Assembly: GCA_023484365.1 (NCBI GenBank)
Contig: JAMDBA010000012.1
Location: forward strand, 1-26,363
DNA: 26,363 nt
Origin: Patescibacteria group bacterium
GTDB taxonomy: Bacteria > Patescibacteria > Paceibacteria > UBA6257 > 2-01-FULL-56-20
Direction of reading: 5' to 3'
The notes under the pieces were generated by a model, which was not told where the DNA came from, did not search any database, and saw only the letters and a list, made by a program, of their open reading frames with translations. Positions 1 to 7,323 of the stretch are shown here, piece by piece (within the stretch, counting starts at the first letter, position 1; every line of letters begins with the position of its first letter). The position numbers and the translations under genes are program-made.

Positions 1-229
1 CAAAATTTTGATATTTGATGCTTACGTTTGGCCGCAGGGCCTGATAGTCGGAAATTATCTGGCTCCAGACGTCTTTATTTTGAGTGTCTCCCCAGATGGT
101 CAGGCTTTCAGGGGCTGCGGCTTGCTGACCGGCTGACCCTCCGAACATAAAAGCTAAAACAATAATAATAACGGCCGCAAGCCCACCGCCAATTATTATT
201 ATTTGTTTTTTGCTTAATTTTACCGGCAT
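1..229 (-). CDS. Extracellular solute-binding protein (ABC transporter family 1-like), N-terminal fragment
   Basis: Only the first 76 codons are in the window; the gene continues past base 1. The start ATG lies 4 bp after the gyrA stop, so the two are probably co-transcribed. The product begins with a short basic stretch (MPVKLSKKQ), then one hydrophobic helix at about residues 9-29, then a Gln/Ala-rich linker. From about residue 42 the mature domain begins with LTIWGDTQNKDVW and a segment ending in YQALRPNVSIKYQNF. An opening strand reading 'lTiWg', followed by a helix and 'P.i.V.y', is typical of family 1 (sugar-type) extracellular solute-binding proteins. No lipobox cysteine is visible, so the protein is probably held by its N-terminal helix. 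The ligand cannot be told, and the call rests on the N-terminus alone. Confidence 0.7.
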   Translation of the reverse strand, partial: MPVKLSKKQIIIIGGGLAAVIIIVLAFMFGGSAGQQAAAPESLTIWGDTQNKDVWSQIISDYQALRPNVSIKYQNF

Positions 230-233
230 TAGA

Positions 234-2741
234 TTAAATTAATACAACGCCTATCAAGCGGTCGTTGGCTTCTAAATTCATAATTCTAACTCCTTGGGCG
301 GCGCGGCCTGTTGTTCTGATGCTTGAAAGCTGAGTGCGCAGTATTTGCCCGCGGGCGCTTAAGGCAAAAATTTCTTCCTGACCGGCAATTATCTGGCCGC
401 TTATTATTGGTCCGACTTTAGGCGTGATATTAGCGGTTTTAATGCCGCTGCCGCCGCGGTTTTGAAGCCGGTAATCTTTTAAAGGAGTTTGTTTGGCGAA
501 GCCGTTTTGCATAACCGTCAAGAAGCTGGCGTTCTTTTCTCCATTTTTAATTATATCAAAACCGGCAACGAAATCGCCTTTTTTAAGGCGCATGCCGATG
601 AACCCGGCGGCAGTTCTGCCTAAGGGACGCGCCTGGCTTTCTTTGAAACGGATTGATTTTCCCTGGGCAGTGGCGATGATGATTTCGTCCTGACCGGTGG
701 AAATCTTAACATCTATAAGCAAATCACCTTTTTTTATTTTGATGGCAATAATTCCCGTTCGTCTGATATTCTCAAAATCAGAAACGGGAGTTTTTTTGAT
801 TAATCCGTTTTTGGTTATCATTACCAGATACTTTCCTTCTTGTTTTTTATTTTCCGGATAGGCGACTATAGCGGAAATATTTTCTTCGGCGGGCAGCTCC
901 AGGAAGTTGTGAATAGCCTTGCCTTTAGAGGTGCGGCTGGCGGCGGGAATTTCGTAAACTTTAGTCTGAAAAGCCCTTCCTAAAGAAGTGAAAAATAAAA
1001 TATTGTCATGAGTATCGGCTTTTAAGAAATGGGTCAAAAAATCTTCCTCGCTTACTTCTGAGCCGATAAGACCCTTGCCGCCGCGGCCTTGAGCTTTAAA
1101 AGTATTGGGAGGCAAACGCTTAATATAACCGCTGTGCGACAGACTGATAACCGCTTCTTCCTGAGGAACCAAGTCTTCTTCTTTGAAATCGCTAATGCCG
1201 GTTGAAATAACCTGGGTCAGGCGAGGGGAATTATATTTTTGTTTAAGCTCTTCAAGCTCGGTTTTTATTATTTTTAATATTTTCGCCGGGCTTTTTAGGA
1301 TTATTTCCAGATCTTTGATTAAAGCCATTTTTTCTTTCAGCTCTGATTCTATTTTTTCACGCTCAAGCGCCGCCAGAGCCTGCAGCCTCATTTCTAAAAT
1401 TGCCGTCGCTTGGATATCGCTTAATTTGAAATCTTTCATTAGGTTCTTATGGGCAACTTCTTTATTGTCGGATTTTTTTATTGTTTTAATGATGGCGTCT
1501 ATGGACTTAAGCGCCTTGGACAATCCCATTAAAATATGGGCGCGTTCCTGCGCTTTTTTAAGATCAAACTCTGTCCGTCGCCGGATGACGGTTTTCCGAT
1601 AATCTAAATAAGCGGCCAAAATTTCTTTAAGCGAAGATACCTGCGGCTGAAGACCGTCGGCCAGAACCAGCATATTAAGATTAAAGTTTTTCTGGAGATC
1701 GGTATATTTAAAAAGCTGATTTAATATTTTTTGTGGCGGCACGTCGTTTTTTAATTCTATAACTATCCGCAGGCCTTCTTTATCTGATTCATCGCGGATA
1801 TCCCTTATTCCTTCTATTTTTTTGGTTTGAACCAGTTCGGCGATTTTGATAATCAGTTCGGATTTATTTACCTGATAAGGGATTTCGGTGATGATAATGT
1901 CAAACTGACGGTTTTTCCGCTCAACGATTTCGGCTTTGCCTCTTATCGGAATATTGCCGCGTCCGCTTTGATAAGTTTCAATTATGGCTTTTTGATCAAA
2001 AATAAGACCGCCGGTGGGGAAGTCCGGTCCTTTAATGAATTTCGGAACCAGTTCTTTATTTTCGGCGTCGGGATTATCGGCGAGATATAAAGTGGCGTCA
2101 ACGACCTCGTTTAAATTATGAGGCGGAATATTTGTTGCCATTCCGACAGCGATACCATAAGAACCGTTTATTAATAAATTAGGGAGCCTGGCGGGTAAAA
2201 CCATCGGTTCTTTAAGCCGGGCGTCGTAATTCGGCTGCCAGTCAACAGTGTCTTTTTCAATGTCTATCAAAAGCTCGTCTGAAATTTTAGAAAGACGGGC
2301 TTCGGTGTAGCGGTAAGCGGCCGGCGCGTCGCCGTCAATTGAACCGAAGTTTCCCTGGCCTTGGATGAGAGGATAACGGAGCTGGAATTCCTGAGCCATT
2401 CTGACCATCGCGTCGTAGACGGAAGCATCGCCATGGGGGTGGTATTTACCTAAAACTTCACCGACGATATTGGCGGATTTGCGGAATTTTGACTGATGAG
2501 TAAGTCCGCTTTCCCACATCGCCCAAAGGATGCGGCGGTGAACCGGTTTTAACCCGTCGCGGACATCAGGCAGCGCCCGACCGACGATAACCGACATCGC
2601 GTAATGCAAATACGACTCCTGAAGTTCGGTGGTTATTTCGCGTTTGCCGGCAGTATTGCCGATGATATTTTTATTTTCTTCGTTATTAGATCCGCTTAAC
2701 GTTTGGCCTTTTCGGCGGATTATTTTTTTTCTTTTAGCCAT
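234..2741 (-). CDS. gyrA: DNA gyrase subunit A
   Basis: Breakage-reunion subunit of DNA gyrase, 835 residues, close to the usual length. The winged-helix/tower core contains the catalytic tyrosine Y145 in [10 protein letters not shown] with R144 beside it. The quinolone-determining region follows HPHG at 101-104. The C-terminal beta-pinwheel carries a GyrA box, QGRGGKG at 551-557, which favours GyrA over ParC. An Arg/Lys-rich tail of about 30 residues precedes the conserved start ([31 protein letters not shown]). The residue matching E. coli S83 is Ala (A106 in GDASVYD), as in mycobacteria. The gene starts 1 bp after the upstream small membrane-protein gene and ends 4 bp before the solute-binding gene. 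No Shine-Dalgarno sequence precedes the ATG, so translation may be coupled. gyrB is not in the window. Confidence 0.97.
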   Translation of the reverse strand: MAKRKKIIRRKGQTLSGSNNEENKNIIGNTAGKREITTELQESYLHYAMSVIVGRALPDVRDGLKPVHRRILWAMWESGLTHQSKFRKSANIVGEVLGKYHPHGDASVYDAMVRMAQEFQLRYPLIQGQGNFGSIDGDAPAAYRYTEARLSKISDELLIDIEKDTVDWQPNYDARLKEPMVLPARLPNLLINGSYGIAVGMATNIPPHNLNEVVDATLYLADNPDAENKELVPKFIKGPDFPTGGLIFDQKAIIETYQSGRGNIPIRGKAEIVERKNRQFDIIITEIPYQVNKSELIIKIAELVQTKKIEGIRDIRDESDKEGLRIVIELKNDVPPQKILNQLFKYTDLQKNFNLNMLVLADGLQPQVSSLKEILAAYLDYRKTVIRRRTEFDLKKAQERAHILMGLSKALKSIDAIIKTIKKSDNKEVAHKNLMKDFKLSDIQATAILEMRLQALAALEREKIESELKEKMALIKDLEIILKSPAKILKIIKTELEELKQKYNSPRLTQVISTGISDFKEEDLVPQEEAVISLSHSGYIKRLPPNTFKAQGRGGKGLIGSEVSEEDFLTHFLKADTHDNILFFTSLGRAFQTKVYEIPAASRTSKGKAIHNFLELPAEENISAIVAYPENKKQEGKYLVMITKNGLIKKTPVSDFENIRRTGIIAIKIKKGDLLIDVKISTGQDEIIIATAQGKSIRFKESQARPLGRTAAGFIGMRLKKGDFVAGFDIIKNGEKNASFLTVMQNGFAKQTPLKDYRLQNRGGSGIKTANITPKVGPIISGQIIAGQEEIFALSARGQILRTQLSSIRTTGRAAQGVRIMNLEANDRLIGVVLI

Positions 2742-2742
2742 T

Positions 2743-3045
2743 TTATTTTTGTGTTGGATTAATTATGTATTGGCGAGGCGCGCTTAAAAAATGGGAAAAA
2801 TCTTTTATTTTTGAACCAATTGCGTTTCCGACTATTCCCAAACCGTTCTGAAAAGTGCTAAAAAACGAAATTTTGTTTTGTTCCGGAGCGGCGGTTGTTT
2901 GTTGGGCGACGGGGTTAAAAAATTGGAACCAGATTAATACTATAATCGCCATAATAATAATCGTCCCGATAATTGTCGCCTGTCTTTTTGTGTCTTCGTC
3001 GGAATTTTGCAGTTTTTTTAGATATTTTTCAAATTTTTCAAACAT
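2743..3045 (-). CDS. Small single-pass membrane protein of unknown function
   Basis: 100 residues. A charged N-terminal amphipathic stretch ([22 protein letters not shown]) is followed by one strong transmembrane helix at about 22-43 ([21 protein letters not shown]) and a polar C-terminal part of about 55 residues with no motif I recognise. The positive residues before the helix suggest a cytoplasmic N-terminus. It is the first gene of a tight cluster: its stop is 1 bp before the gyrA ATG. No family is recognised. The coding call rests on the clear membrane segment and the tight junction with gyrA. Confidence 0.75.
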   Translation of the reverse strand: MFEKFEKYLKKLQNSDEDTKRQATIIGTIIIMAIIVLIWFQFFNPVAQQTTAAPEQNKISFFSTFQNGLGIVGNAIGSKIKDFSHFLSAPRQYIINPTQK

Positions 3046-3133
3046 TCAAGTATATCAACTTTGTTCGCGTTTGGCGGAATTAAAAGACCTTTGGTTTAAA
3101 GTTATTTTTACCTTTTGATATGTATTTAATTTT

Positions 3134-3161
3134 GTCATATTTTTGCGTTTCTTAAAGTCAA
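3134..3161 (-). promoter_or_regulatory. Possible promoter of the gyrA operon
   Basis: On the minus strand TTGACT and TATGAC are separated by 16 bp. This would give a leader of about 80 nt before the small membrane-protein gene. A second -10-like TATACT at 3054-3049 lies only 3 bp from the ATG, with no -35 partner. The assignment is weak. Confidence 0.3.
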
Positions 3162-3182
3162 AGTTGTATTACTGGGCATTTT

Positions 3183-3755
3183 TTAGACGGTTTTTAGAAC
3201 AACAATTTCGTTTTTCATCTTTTCTATGTCTTTTTTCTTGATTACCAATTTATTTTGAGCTGCCGGTTTTTTATCAATTAACTTTAAAAATTTTTCTCCG
3301 CCTTTGGATATTTCGGGAATAATAATTTTTGGTTCAATTTGTTTGACTATTTTAATCGCTTCCTCGGGAGATAAAAAATCTGTTCCGATTGGCAAAAACA
3401 AAATGTCGGCATCGGATAATTCTTCCAGCGCGTCCGGCGATGGCGCTGTTGAAATTTGTCCCAAAAACGCCAGCCGAAAATCATCCCACTCAACCACAAA
3501 AACACTTTTTATTTCCTTGTCTTTTTTATTCGGCAGCGAAGCGGGGAATCCCCGGAAATGGATGCCTTTGATTTCATATTCACCGGGAAATGGAAATTCG
3601 TTTTCGGCAATGCTCTGAAGCTCTTTTTCCGAAGCGCCGGTTCGAGTTTTCAGGATAATATCGGCTTTAAGCCGGTTGTTTAGCGGGTCGGTCAAAAGCG
3701 ATAGTTCGCCATTCTGGACGTCAAAGCAACTTTGTCCGCGATAATTAATAACCAT
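3183..3755 (-). CDS. Metallo-beta-lactamase-fold protein without metal ligands
   Basis: 190 residues, matching the layout of the UlaG-like/Lactamase_B_3 metal-dependent hydrolase family. It opens with a strand and RGQSCF (family: 'GhsgF'), then LLTDPLNN (family: 'iDP'), a PFPGEYEI element, a strand-rich middle, and LFLPIGT near residue 121 (family: 'lPigG'). The HxHxDH metal motif should follow the first DP segment, but the sequence there reads LKTRTGASEKEL with no His. The later His/Asp ligand region reads FLGQISTAPS. I infer a non-hydrolytic member of the fold, perhaps a binding or structural protein. It stands alone between the gyrA operon and the SPFH operon and has a likely leaderless promoter (3762-3790). 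It has no Shine-Dalgarno sequence and no clear terminator. Confidence 0.75.
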   Translation of the reverse strand: MVINYRGQSCFDVQNGELSLLTDPLNNRLKADIILKTRTGASEKELQSIAENEFPFPGEYEIKGIHFRGFPASLPNKKDKEIKSVFVVEWDDFRLAFLGQISTAPSPDALEELSDADILFLPIGTDFLSPEEAIKIVKQIEPKIIIPEISKGGEKFLKLIDKKPAAQNKLVIKKKDIEKMKNEIVVLKTV

Positions 3756-3761
3756 TAGCTA

Positions 3762-3790
3762 ATTCTATAAAAAAAATTGAATGTTTTCAA
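3762..3790 (-). promoter_or_regulatory. Promoter of the beta-lactamase-fold gene, predicted leaderless
   Basis: On the minus strand TTGAAA and TAGAAT are separated by 17 bp. The -10 box ends 7 bp before the ATG at 3755, so transcription would start at or next to the start codon. Confidence 0.5.
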
Positions 3791-3803
3791 TGTTTTTTTG
3801 ATG

Positions 3804-3925
3804 ATTTTGCCCTCTCGTCTTTTTAATGCAGACATTACTTGGCCGAGAAATATTCGTCATAGTCTCCGCTATCATTTATTTAACTAAAATGCGGATTTGA
3901 TTTGAAAATATGTGGGGTAAAAAAA
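3804..3925 (+). repeat. MITE-like repeat with inverted ends, copy 1
   Basis: The left end (3804-3826) has TTTTGCCCTCTCGTC then five T. The right end (3901-3925), read on the opposite strand, has TTTACCCCACAT then four T. The left arm matches the left arm of the copy at 8221 at about 19 of 23 positions by eye. The interiors also align in part (TTACTTGGCCGAGAAATATT against TTATCAGGCTGGCAAAGTAT). It fills the gap between the beta-lactamase-fold gene and the terminator of the SPFH operon. No open reading frame is evident in it. Confidence 0.55.
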
Positions 3926-3948
3926 TCCCCCAACGCGAACGTTGGGGG
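3919..3948 (-). terminator. Intrinsic terminator of the SPFH operon
   Basis: Perfect 9-bp stem, CCCCCAACG (3927-3935) with CGTTGGGGG (3940-3948), tetraloop CGAA. On the minus strand it is followed by A and seven T residues. It lies 6 bp beyond the stop of the 178-residue gene. Confidence 0.9.
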
Positions 3949-3953
3949 AAAAA

Positions 3954-4490
3954 TTATCTTTTTTCAACCGTCATCTCAAGCGGTTCTTTTTCAGCTCGGA
4001 AACGGAAATAGCAACTTTTATTCGTTTGGGTGTAAGTGTTGTCAACTTGTTCTACCGATGGTAAATCGGCGTCGTAGTCTTCCTTATACCAAACACGAAC
4101 ATTGCCGCTACTTGTGTGATAGAAATAGCAATAGCCTTTCACTCTTATCCAGCCGCTCCAACAGTTATGAAGCACCCGGACGCTGACTCTCGGTCTGTTT
4201 TTACTAAGAGTGATTAAATCAGGTTCTCCTTTACATGTAGGATAACGGAAGTCTTCCGCTAGCCGGTTGTTTTTAATAACGTTGGCGATCATTTGGCTTT
4301 CCACGTGATTTTTTTCGCCGGTGTATTGACTCCAGGCGATGTAACCAATAATCGCCAGAATAGCGAAAATGATTAGAATAGCGAAAATGATTGTTGCGGT
4401 TATTGCATGTCCGATGACCTTTTTAATGGGGATCTTCGGCAGCTTAGGGATGGGAAGCTTGAAAGCTGGTTGAGCTAATTGTCTAGGCAT
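3954..4490 (-). CDS. Membrane-anchored protein of unknown function, partner of the SPFH gene
   Basis: 178 residues. A Pro/Lys-rich N-terminus (KLPIPKLPKIPIKK) is followed by one long transmembrane helix at about 28-53. The rest is probably extracytoplasmic, with four cysteines (in the segments TCKG, HNCWSG, GYCYFY and SCYFRF) that could form two disulfides, and many aromatic and beta-prone stretches. No family is recognised. The ATG overlaps the end of the SPFH gene by 8 bp, and a strong GGAGGT (4501-4496) lies 5 bp upstream, so the two genes form an operon. SPFH proteins commonly act with a membrane partner. Here the SPFH protein has no obvious membrane helix, so this protein may provide the anchor (inference). 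A terminator follows directly. Confidence 0.8.
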   Translation of the reverse strand: MPRQLAQPAFKLPIPKLPKIPIKKVIGHAITATIIFAILIIFAILAIIGYIAWSQYTGEKNHVESQMIANVIKNNRLAEDFRYPTCKGEPDLITLSKNRPRVSVRVLHNCWSGWIRVKGYCYFYHTSSGNVRVWYKEDYDADLPSVEQVDNTYTQTNKSCYFRFRAEKEPLEMTVEKR

Positions 4491-5367
4491 CTTTTACCTC
4501 CTTTTTTCCGAAAATCGTCTTAACGATTGTTTCTATCGTTCCGGGAAGCTGGTTTAGTCCGGCTATGTTGACGTCTTTTATTTCCAGTTTAGCGCTGTCT
4601 TTTTTGTAGATCAGCAAAGCGTTGGAAGCGGCTTTATCGGGAGATATGCCTGCTTTTTTGAAGTCTTCTGTTGTCTCTAAAATCTTTTTAGAAACCAGCG
4701 ATTCTTCTTCGGCGGCCTTATTTTCCTTTAAGATATCCAAAGCCTCTTTTGAGTAGTCAATGACTACATCAACTCTGGTTATGTCCACGCCATACCTTTC
4801 TTCCAGCCTGGAGTGATCGGTGTTCAGATGCTCTTCCCCTAAATTCTTAGAAACTTTTTTGAAGTTTGTTTTGTAGTGGGCGATTACCTCGCTTGGGTGA
4901 AGTGTAGGCGTATTTTTATCCGGCAATCTGGAAATTACGTTTAAGAGCATATTAATTTCTTTCCGGGCGGCATTAATTTCTCCGGCCGTTGAGACGCCGA
5001 TAATGCTTGTCGCGTTTACCCTAAGTTCGTCGGTTATGCCTTTGATAATCACGTCGTCGCTGTCATACTGGCTCAAAACGCATATGCCGTTTTTGTCTAA
5101 AATTGAAGGATCATAACAGAACTCAAAAGAAATATCTAAAAATAATTTTAAATTATCCTTTGAGGTCGCCTCGGCTTTGATACCGTCTATTCTGATAGGC
5201 TCAAGCGGATACAGCCATATTTTTTCAAAAGGCCATCTCAGGCGTAATCCTTCCTTAAAGTATCCTTTTCTCTTCTCTCCAAAAATCGTCCCGATGCCGA
5301 TATTGTTTGTCGGGATAGTAGTAAGTAGCCGTAAAACAGGTCGGCCATTATCAGTTTTTACTTCCAT
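4483..5367 (-). CDS. SPFH/Band 7 (stomatin-prohibitin-like) domain protein
   Basis: 294 residues from the chosen start. The SPFH domain spans roughly residues 10-220. It starts with strands around NNIGIGTIFGEKRKGYFKEGLRL, where a 'G.v...fG....l.pGlh...P' pattern is expected, and continues with YPLEPIRIDG, then KDNLKLFLDISFEFCYDP. A helical, charged C-terminal half includes YGVDITRVDVVIDY and an Ala/Lys/Glu-rich helix. No transmembrane helix is visible, unlike most stomatins. An in-frame ATG five codons upstream (5382) exists, but the GGAGGT at 5380-5375 overlaps that codon and lies 7 bp before the ATG at 5367, so 5367 is preferred. A consensus promoter lies at 5407-5435. It is the first gene of a two-gene operon with the membrane protein at 3954. 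Role unknown; SPFH proteins usually organise membrane complexes. Confidence 0.85.
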   Translation of the reverse strand: MEVKTDNGRPVLRLLTTIPTNNIGIGTIFGEKRKGYFKEGLRLRWPFEKIWLYPLEPIRIDGIKAEATSKDNLKLFLDISFEFCYDPSILDKNGICVLSQYDSDDVIIKGITDELRVNATSIIGVSTAGEINAARKEINMLLNVISRLPDKNTPTLHPSEVIAHYKTNFKKVSKNLGEEHLNTDHSRLEERYGVDITRVDVVIDYSKEALDILKENKAAEEESLVSKKILETTEDFKKAGISPDKAASNALLIYKKDSAKLEIKDVNIAGLNQLPGTIETIVKTIFGKKEVKDA

Positions 5368-5406
5368 ATTTTTTACCTCCATATTTATTTTTGATTTTCT
5401 GTTTAC

Positions 5407-5435
5407 ATCATATCATATTATTTAAACTTTGTCAA
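5407..5435 (-). promoter_or_regulatory. Consensus sigma70-type promoter of the SPFH operon
   Basis: On the minus strand TTGACA (5435-5430), a 17-bp spacer, then TATGAT (5412-5407). The predicted leader is about 33 nt and contains the GGAGGT ribosome site. Confidence 0.9.
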
Positions 5436-5446
5436 AATTCAGCGGA

Positions 5447-5475
5447 TTGATTTTTGCAGTATGATATTTTATATT
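5447..5475 (+). promoter_or_regulatory. Promoter, predicted leaderless, of the exported-protein gene at 5482
   Basis: TTGATT (5447-5452), 17-bp spacer, TATATT (5470-5475). The -10 box ends 7 bp before the ATG at 5482. It is divergent from the SPFH operon promoter just to the left. Confidence 0.55.
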
Positions 5476-5481
5476 CAAGAG

Positions 5482-6252
5482 ATGAGAGAAAAGATTACTT
5501 TTAACAGAAATAAAGAGGATAAGGATTCGGATATACACAAAAAGGAAGAAAGCGGATTTATGAGCCGGTTAGCGAAAAAAAGCAAGGAATATATGATTGT
5601 TTTGGGAATGCTTGGGATGCTTGGTGGAATGGTTCCGAAAGCCGAGGCTCAGCCAAAACAGGTTAAGGAATCCAAAAAAATTGAATTTGCTATTAAAGAA
5701 ACTAAGAGAATTCCAAATAAAATAATTAGCTTCTATAGAGCTAAGCCTGAAATAGATAAAATAGAAGGAAGAGAGGCAAAATTTTCTCCATCCGAGATTA
5801 TTATTGATAATACCGAACTTATTATGATTCCTGGAGGTCCGGGAATGAAAGAAGATTTTACTTCATCTAAAGTTAGTTATGAAATTAAAATGTCTTTTGT
5901 TAAAAGCGAATTTTTAGATAGTAAATATAATAAGATAGAAGATTGGCAAGTGAAAATGGATACAGCTGGTTATGAGAATCCCGCGAGAAATCCTTTAGGT
6001 ATGGTTGAAAATCAAATTAGTCCGCTAAAATATGGCGAGAATTATAATCTTGTGGTTGAAGATCTAAGAATACAAGAACGCAATCTTTGGGATGAAGCTC
6101 AGGTTGTTCAGGCTTTTAAAGAAATTGGACGGAAAAATGATCCCGAAGCACAAGAAGCAAGAAAAATGTTGGAGCGAGATTTGGCGGATTTCCATAAAGA
6201 ATATCAGGGTATTAAAATAAACGAATCATTTATTCAGGAAGTAGAAAAATAA
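5482..6252 (+). CDS. Exported protein of unknown function
   Basis: 256 residues from the ATG at 5482. An in-frame ATG at 5461 overlaps the expected promoter region and is less likely. The first 26 residues are very charged. A basic stretch (RLAKKSKEY) and a hydrophobic Gly/Met/Leu segment at about 37-50 (MIVLGMLGMLGGMV) follow, ending in PKAEAQ, which resembles a signal peptidase I site. A later start at the Met at 5560 would give a more usual signal peptide, but no Shine-Dalgarno sequence is well placed for it. The mature part is rich in Lys, Glu and Ile, with alternating strand-like and helical stretches and a helical C-terminus. No family is recognised. The next gene starts 15 bp after the stop, so the two may be co-transcribed. 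Confidence 0.75.
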   Translation: MREKITFNRNKEDKDSDIHKKEESGFMSRLAKKSKEYMIVLGMLGMLGGMVPKAEAQPKQVKESKKIEFAIKETKRIPNKIISFYRAKPEIDKIEGREAKFSPSEIIIDNTELIMIPGGPGMKEDFTSSKVSYEIKMSFVKSEFLDSKYNKIEDWQVKMDTAGYENPARNPLGMVENQISPLKYGENYNLVVEDLRIQERNLWDEAQVVQAFKEIGRKNDPEAQEARKMLERDLADFHKEYQGIKINESFIQEVEK

Positions 6253-6267
6253 AATTTTTAAATACAA

Positions 6268-6966
6268 ATGGATAAAGAACAAAAAATTTATATTTTTATT
6301 GCGGTTATCGCTACTTTAGGATTACTTGGTTTTGTTATTGTTTTTATTCAGCTTAATTCTCTTGGCGGAAAGATTAATTATTTAAACGGAGAAATGACTT
6401 CTTTTTCGGCGGTCCAAAACAGCAATCAACCATCGGAAAATCATTCTACTTCTTCAGCCAGCTCGGTTTCCGCCAGCTCTTCCGGTGTCGCCACCGTCAG
6501 TCCTTCTGGTAATCAAACTAATAATGGGGCGGCGCCTTTATCTTTCGCTTCCAGCAGCACGCCTGTTAACGGCATAGATATTCCCGCTTCAATAGTTTTT
6601 TATGCGACGTCCACCTTAAATCTTCAGTCGCAAGATCGGGTTATGATAACTGTTAAAGGTGTTTCTCAATCAGGAAGCCAGATGGCTGTTTATTTTAAGG
6701 TTTTTAACGGGACGCAGAATAATGTCGCCATAGATCCGTCGGCTGTTATCCAGTTGTTTAATCCATCTGGCGGAAGTTCTGCGGCGCAATCAATGAATGG
6801 CAGTTTTTCATTAATTTCGCCCCAGAGTTCTGTTGATGGTTCGCTGATATTTTTAAAAGACCCATCACAGAGTTCGGTGATTTTGCAAATAGGTTATCCT
6901 GATAATCCGGTATTTTATAAATTTGATTTTCTGAATAATAATTATCAGGAAACAGTTGTTGGTTAG
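6268..6966 (+). CDS. Membrane-anchored extracytoplasmic protein with Ser-rich linker and beta domain
   Basis: 232 residues. One transmembrane helix at about 8-29 (FIAVIATLGLLGFVIVFI) is followed by a low-complexity linker rich in Ser, Asn and Thr at about 47-95. A compact beta domain starts near residue 105 (DIPASIVFYATSTL, then DRVMITVKGVSQSGSQMAVYFKVFNGTQNNVAIDP). The order of strands, with 'f.V.N.t...i.i.p' in the middle and a late SLIFLKDPSQSSVILQIG segment, resembles the immunoglobulin-like DUF4352 type of surface domain, but I cannot confirm this. It lies 15 bp after the preceding exported-protein gene and 15 bp before tRNA-Leu. Probably a cell-surface protein. Confidence 0.8.
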   Translation: MDKEQKIYIFIAVIATLGLLGFVIVFIQLNSLGGKINYLNGEMTSFSAVQNSNQPSENHSTSSASSVSASSSGVATVSPSGNQTNNGAAPLSFASSSTPVNGIDIPASIVFYATSTLNLQSQDRVMITVKGVSQSGSQMAVYFKVFNGTQNNVAIDPSAVIQLFNPSGGSSAAQSMNGSFSLISPQSSVDGSLIFLKDPSQSSVILQIGYPDNPVFYKFDFLNNNYQETVVG

Positions 6967-6981
6967 TTAAAGAATTAAGAA

Positions 6982-7064
6982 GCTCCCGTGGCGGAACTGG
7001 CATACGCGCAGCGCTTAGAACGCTGTCCCCAAAAGGGTTAGAGGTTCAAATCCTCTCGGGAGCA
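6982..7064 (+). tRNA. tRNA-Leu, anticodon UAG
   Basis: The acceptor stem pairs GCTCCCG with CGGGAGC, with discriminator A. The anticodon stem CAGCG/CGCTG closes the loop CTTAGAA, which gives anticodon TAG (reads CUA and related Leu codons). A long variable arm (TCCCC AAAA GGG) marks a class II tRNA. The T arm is AGAGG TTCAAAT CCTCT. The 3' CCA is not encoded: the genome continues CAA after the discriminator. Confidence 0.97.
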
Positions 7065-7138
7065 CAAACAAAATTTAGAATTTAGGATCAAGCAGGCGGA
7101 ATTTTAGCGCGAAATTAATGTTTTAAATCTAAAGAATA

Positions 7139-7320
7139 AATTAGAATTTAGAATTTAATATTTAGGATTTAGCGGGCAGAACGAACTATTAAAAACTCGA
7201 AACTAAAAGCGTAAAACTTTCTTAATTTTGAGCTTTGATTTTTAGCTTTAAACTTTTAATTTTTTATCCTAACTGCTAAATCCTATATCCTTAATCCTAA
7301 ATTCTATATTCTAAATCCTA
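7139..7320. repeat. AT-rich imperfect inverted repeat between tRNA-Leu and the recombinase
   Basis: The left arm (7139-7177) is built from TTAGAATTTA-type units ending in GGATTTAGCGGGC. The right arm (7268-7320) carries the reverse-complementary GCTAAATCCTA, AATCCTAAATTC and TTCTAAATCC. Related words occur at 7072-7088 (AATTTAGAATTTAGGAT) and near 19150-19185 (ACTTAGTATTTAGCGGAC), so this is probably a dispersed intergenic repeat. No gene is seen in the 259-bp gap. Confidence 0.5.
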
Positions 7321-7323
7321 TTT

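Noticed and set aside
493..2090. Open frames of 60-140 codons on the plus strand across gyrA
   Set aside because: They lie wholly opposite a clear gyrA and have no ribosome sites, promoters or recognisable protein features.
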